From: an uncultured Oscillibacter sp.
Lineage (GTDB): Bacteria > Bacillota > Clostridia > Oscillospirales > Oscillospiraceae
Direction of reading: 5' to 3'
Assembly (NCBI GenBank): GCA_910585245.1
Contig: CAJUCO010000019.1
Span: 1-43,954 of the forward strand
DNA length: 43,954 nt
The notes under the pieces are model-generated. The model made no database searches and was not told where the DNA came from. It saw only the letters and a list, made by a program, of their open reading frames with translations. Made by a program: the position numbers and the translations under genes. Within the stretch, counting starts at the first letter, position 1. Each line of letters opens with the position of its first letter. Shown here one piece after another: positions 42,609 through 43,954 of the stretch.

Positions 42609-43954
42609 ATGTCTACGAAAGCCTATTACCCCAGAACCGAGATTGGACCCGGCAAGGTCGGGTTCTCCAAGACCCGCTCCATCATTGAGGCCCCCTTCTA
42701 TGGCAACAACGTTGTAAAGATCAATTCCCTCCGGGAAGCCTATGACATGGCCAAAAACTCTCCCGGCACCGTTGTCACCGATATGCCCGTTTACCGGGGC
42801 GAGGAGTTCGGCCTGGAACCCGACGCCAAGGTGTTGCTCTTCAACGACGGCTCTATTACCGGCCGCTATGCCGCCGCCCGGCGCATCACCGGAAAGCCCG
42901 GAGTGGACACCGCCGCTCTGGACAAGATTGTCATGGACGCGGTGTACGACACCCGCTGGAAGACCATGTACCACGCCGAGGTCTTCATCGGCCTGGACCC
43001 GGAGTTCATGGTCAAGGCCCACCTGCTGATTCCCGAGGGGGAGGAGAACCTCCTCTACAACTGGATGCTGAACTTCCAGTACCAGTCCGACGAGTATGTC
43101 AAAATGTACAAGAAGTCCAAACCCGTGGGCGAGGGCAAGGAGCCTGACATCTATATCTTCTCCGATCCCCAGTGGACCGGCGCCCCGGGCCGGGAGGACA
43201 TCTGCGATCCCAAGTGCCTGTGCTATTTCAACACGGATACCAACTGCGCCGCCATCCTGGGTATGCGTTACTTCGGCGAGCACAAAAAGGGCACGCTGAC
43301 TCTGGCCTGGGCCATTGCAAACCGCAACGGCTACGCCTCCTGCCACGGCGGACAGAAAGAATACACCCTGGACGACGGCAGCAAATACGTGGCGGCGGTC
43401 TTCGGCCTCTCCGGCTCCGGCAAGTCCACCCTGACCCATGCCAAGCACAGCGGAAAATACCCCGCCATCAAGGTGCTCCACGACGACGCCTTCATTATTA
43501 ACTCCGATACCTGCGCCTCCATTGCCTTGGAGCCCACCTATTTCGACAAGACCGCCGACTATCCCGTCCCCTCCGAGGACAACAAATATCTCTTGACGGC
43601 CCAGAACTGCTCCGCCACGTTGGATGACGAGGGCAAAATTGTCCTGGTGACCGAGGACGTGCGCAACGGCAACGGCCGGGCCATCAAATCCAAGCTCTGG
43701 TCCCCCAACCGGGTGGATAAGATCGACTCCCCGGTCAACGCCATCTTCTGGATTATGAAAGACCCCACCATTCCCCCCATTGTAAAGCTCAGCGGCGCGT
43801 CCCTGGCCTCCGTTATGGGCGCCACTCTGGCCACCAAGCGCTCCAGCGCCGAGCGGCTGAAAGAGGGCGTGGACCCCAACGCCCTGGTGGTGGAGCCCTA
43901 CGCCAACCCCTTCCGCACCTATCCGCTGGTGAACGACTATGAGAAGTTCAAGAA
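42609..43954 (+). CDS. pckA: phosphoenolpyruvate carboxykinase (ATP), 3' end missing
   Basis: The first 448 residues are present; the frame is open to the window edge. The enzyme interconverts oxaloacetate + ATP and PEP + CO2 + ADP; in fermenting gut bacteria it often runs toward oxaloacetate. Marks of the ATP-dependent family: YHAEVFIGLDPEF (substrate region), RYFGEHKKGTLT, the kinase-1 P-loop AVFGLSGSGKSTLTH near residue 265, HDDAFIINSDT (metal-binding Asp pair) and VTEDVRNGNGRAI. ATG at 42609, with AAGGAGGA 6 bases upstream. The Ser/Ser variant of the P-loop (usual GLSGTGKTTLS) is a minor difference. Confidence 0.93.
   Translation, partial: MSTKAYYPRTEIGPGKVGFSKTRSIIEAPFYGNNVVKINSLREAYDMAKNSPGTVVTDMPVYRGEEFGLEPDAKVLLFNDGSITGRYAAARRITGKPGVDTAALDKIVMDAVYDTRWKTMYHAEVFIGLDPEFMVKAHLLIPEGEENLLYNWMLNFQYQSDEYVKMYKKSKPVGEGKEPDIYIFSDPQWTGAPGREDICDPKCLCYFNTDTNCAAILGMRYFGEHKKGTLTLAWAIANRNGYASCHGGQKEYTLDDGSKYVAAVFGLSGSGKSTLTHAKHSGKYPAIKVLHDDAFIINSDTCASIALEPTYFDKTADYPVPSEDNKYLLTAQNCSATLDDEGKIVLVTEDVRNGNGRAIKSKLWSPNRVDKIDSPVNAIFWIMKDPTIPPIVKLSGASLASVMGATLATKRSSAERLKEGVDPNALVVEPYANPFRTYPLVNDYEKFK

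Overview
This window comes from a high-GC Firmicute. The best fit is a gut member of the Oscillospiraceae (Oscillibacter, Flavonifractor, Lawsonibacter or a relative). The reasons are strong AGGAGG-type ribosome sites, TTGACA/TATAAT promoters, an S-layer (SLH) surface protein, paired YesM/YesN sensing, a DacF-type carboxypeptidase, an HPr-like protein and ATP-type PEP carboxykinase. The genus is inferred from gene content, not shown. No rRNA, tRNA, CRISPR array, transposase or phage gene was seen.

Layout. 1-2360: the end of an iron/polyamine-type ABC importer (ATPase cut by the window edge, and a fused two-domain permease). 2515-6037: a heterodimeric ABC exporter operon. Both operons are read leftward, and each has the same LacI-type palindrome about 8 bases after its predicted transcription start, so one repressor may control both. 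6275-11016: a 1,499-residue S-layer protein behind a strong promoter and a structured RNA leader. 11053-14060: a TGS-uridine-kinase-type nucleoside kinase and a PIN/NYN-like protein, both leftward. 14100-15200: two short genes (a 48-residue conserved protein and an HPr-like protein lacking the phospho-histidine), a palindrome-rich MITE-like element and a cluster of five hairpins. 15341-25759: a galactose/glucose block of mglB-mglA-mglC, then a YesN response regulator, a lipoprotein, a YesM kinase and two further extracellular sugar-binding proteins that are probably sensors. galM (aldose 1-epimerase) follows on the other strand. 27183-29955: dacF, a small P-loop protein and a MerR regulator.

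30025-42153 is the accessory and most unusual region. All of it is read leftward. It holds a small ribbon-helix-helix protein, a 3,086-residue protein (tandem OST-HTH/LOTUS-like domains, a very long alpha-solenoid, a beta-sandwich, and a C-terminal AAA/STAND ATPase) and a 717-residue AAA/STAND ATPase with a possible HEPN-like C-terminus. Between the two ATPase genes lies the 3' half of a T-box riboswitch without its specifier stem and without any aminoacyl-tRNA synthetase downstream. The ATPase pair is the best candidate here for an undescribed system, possibly an NTP-dependent conflict or defence module. That role is inference.

42262-43954: a small conserved protein, then PEP carboxykinase running off the window end.
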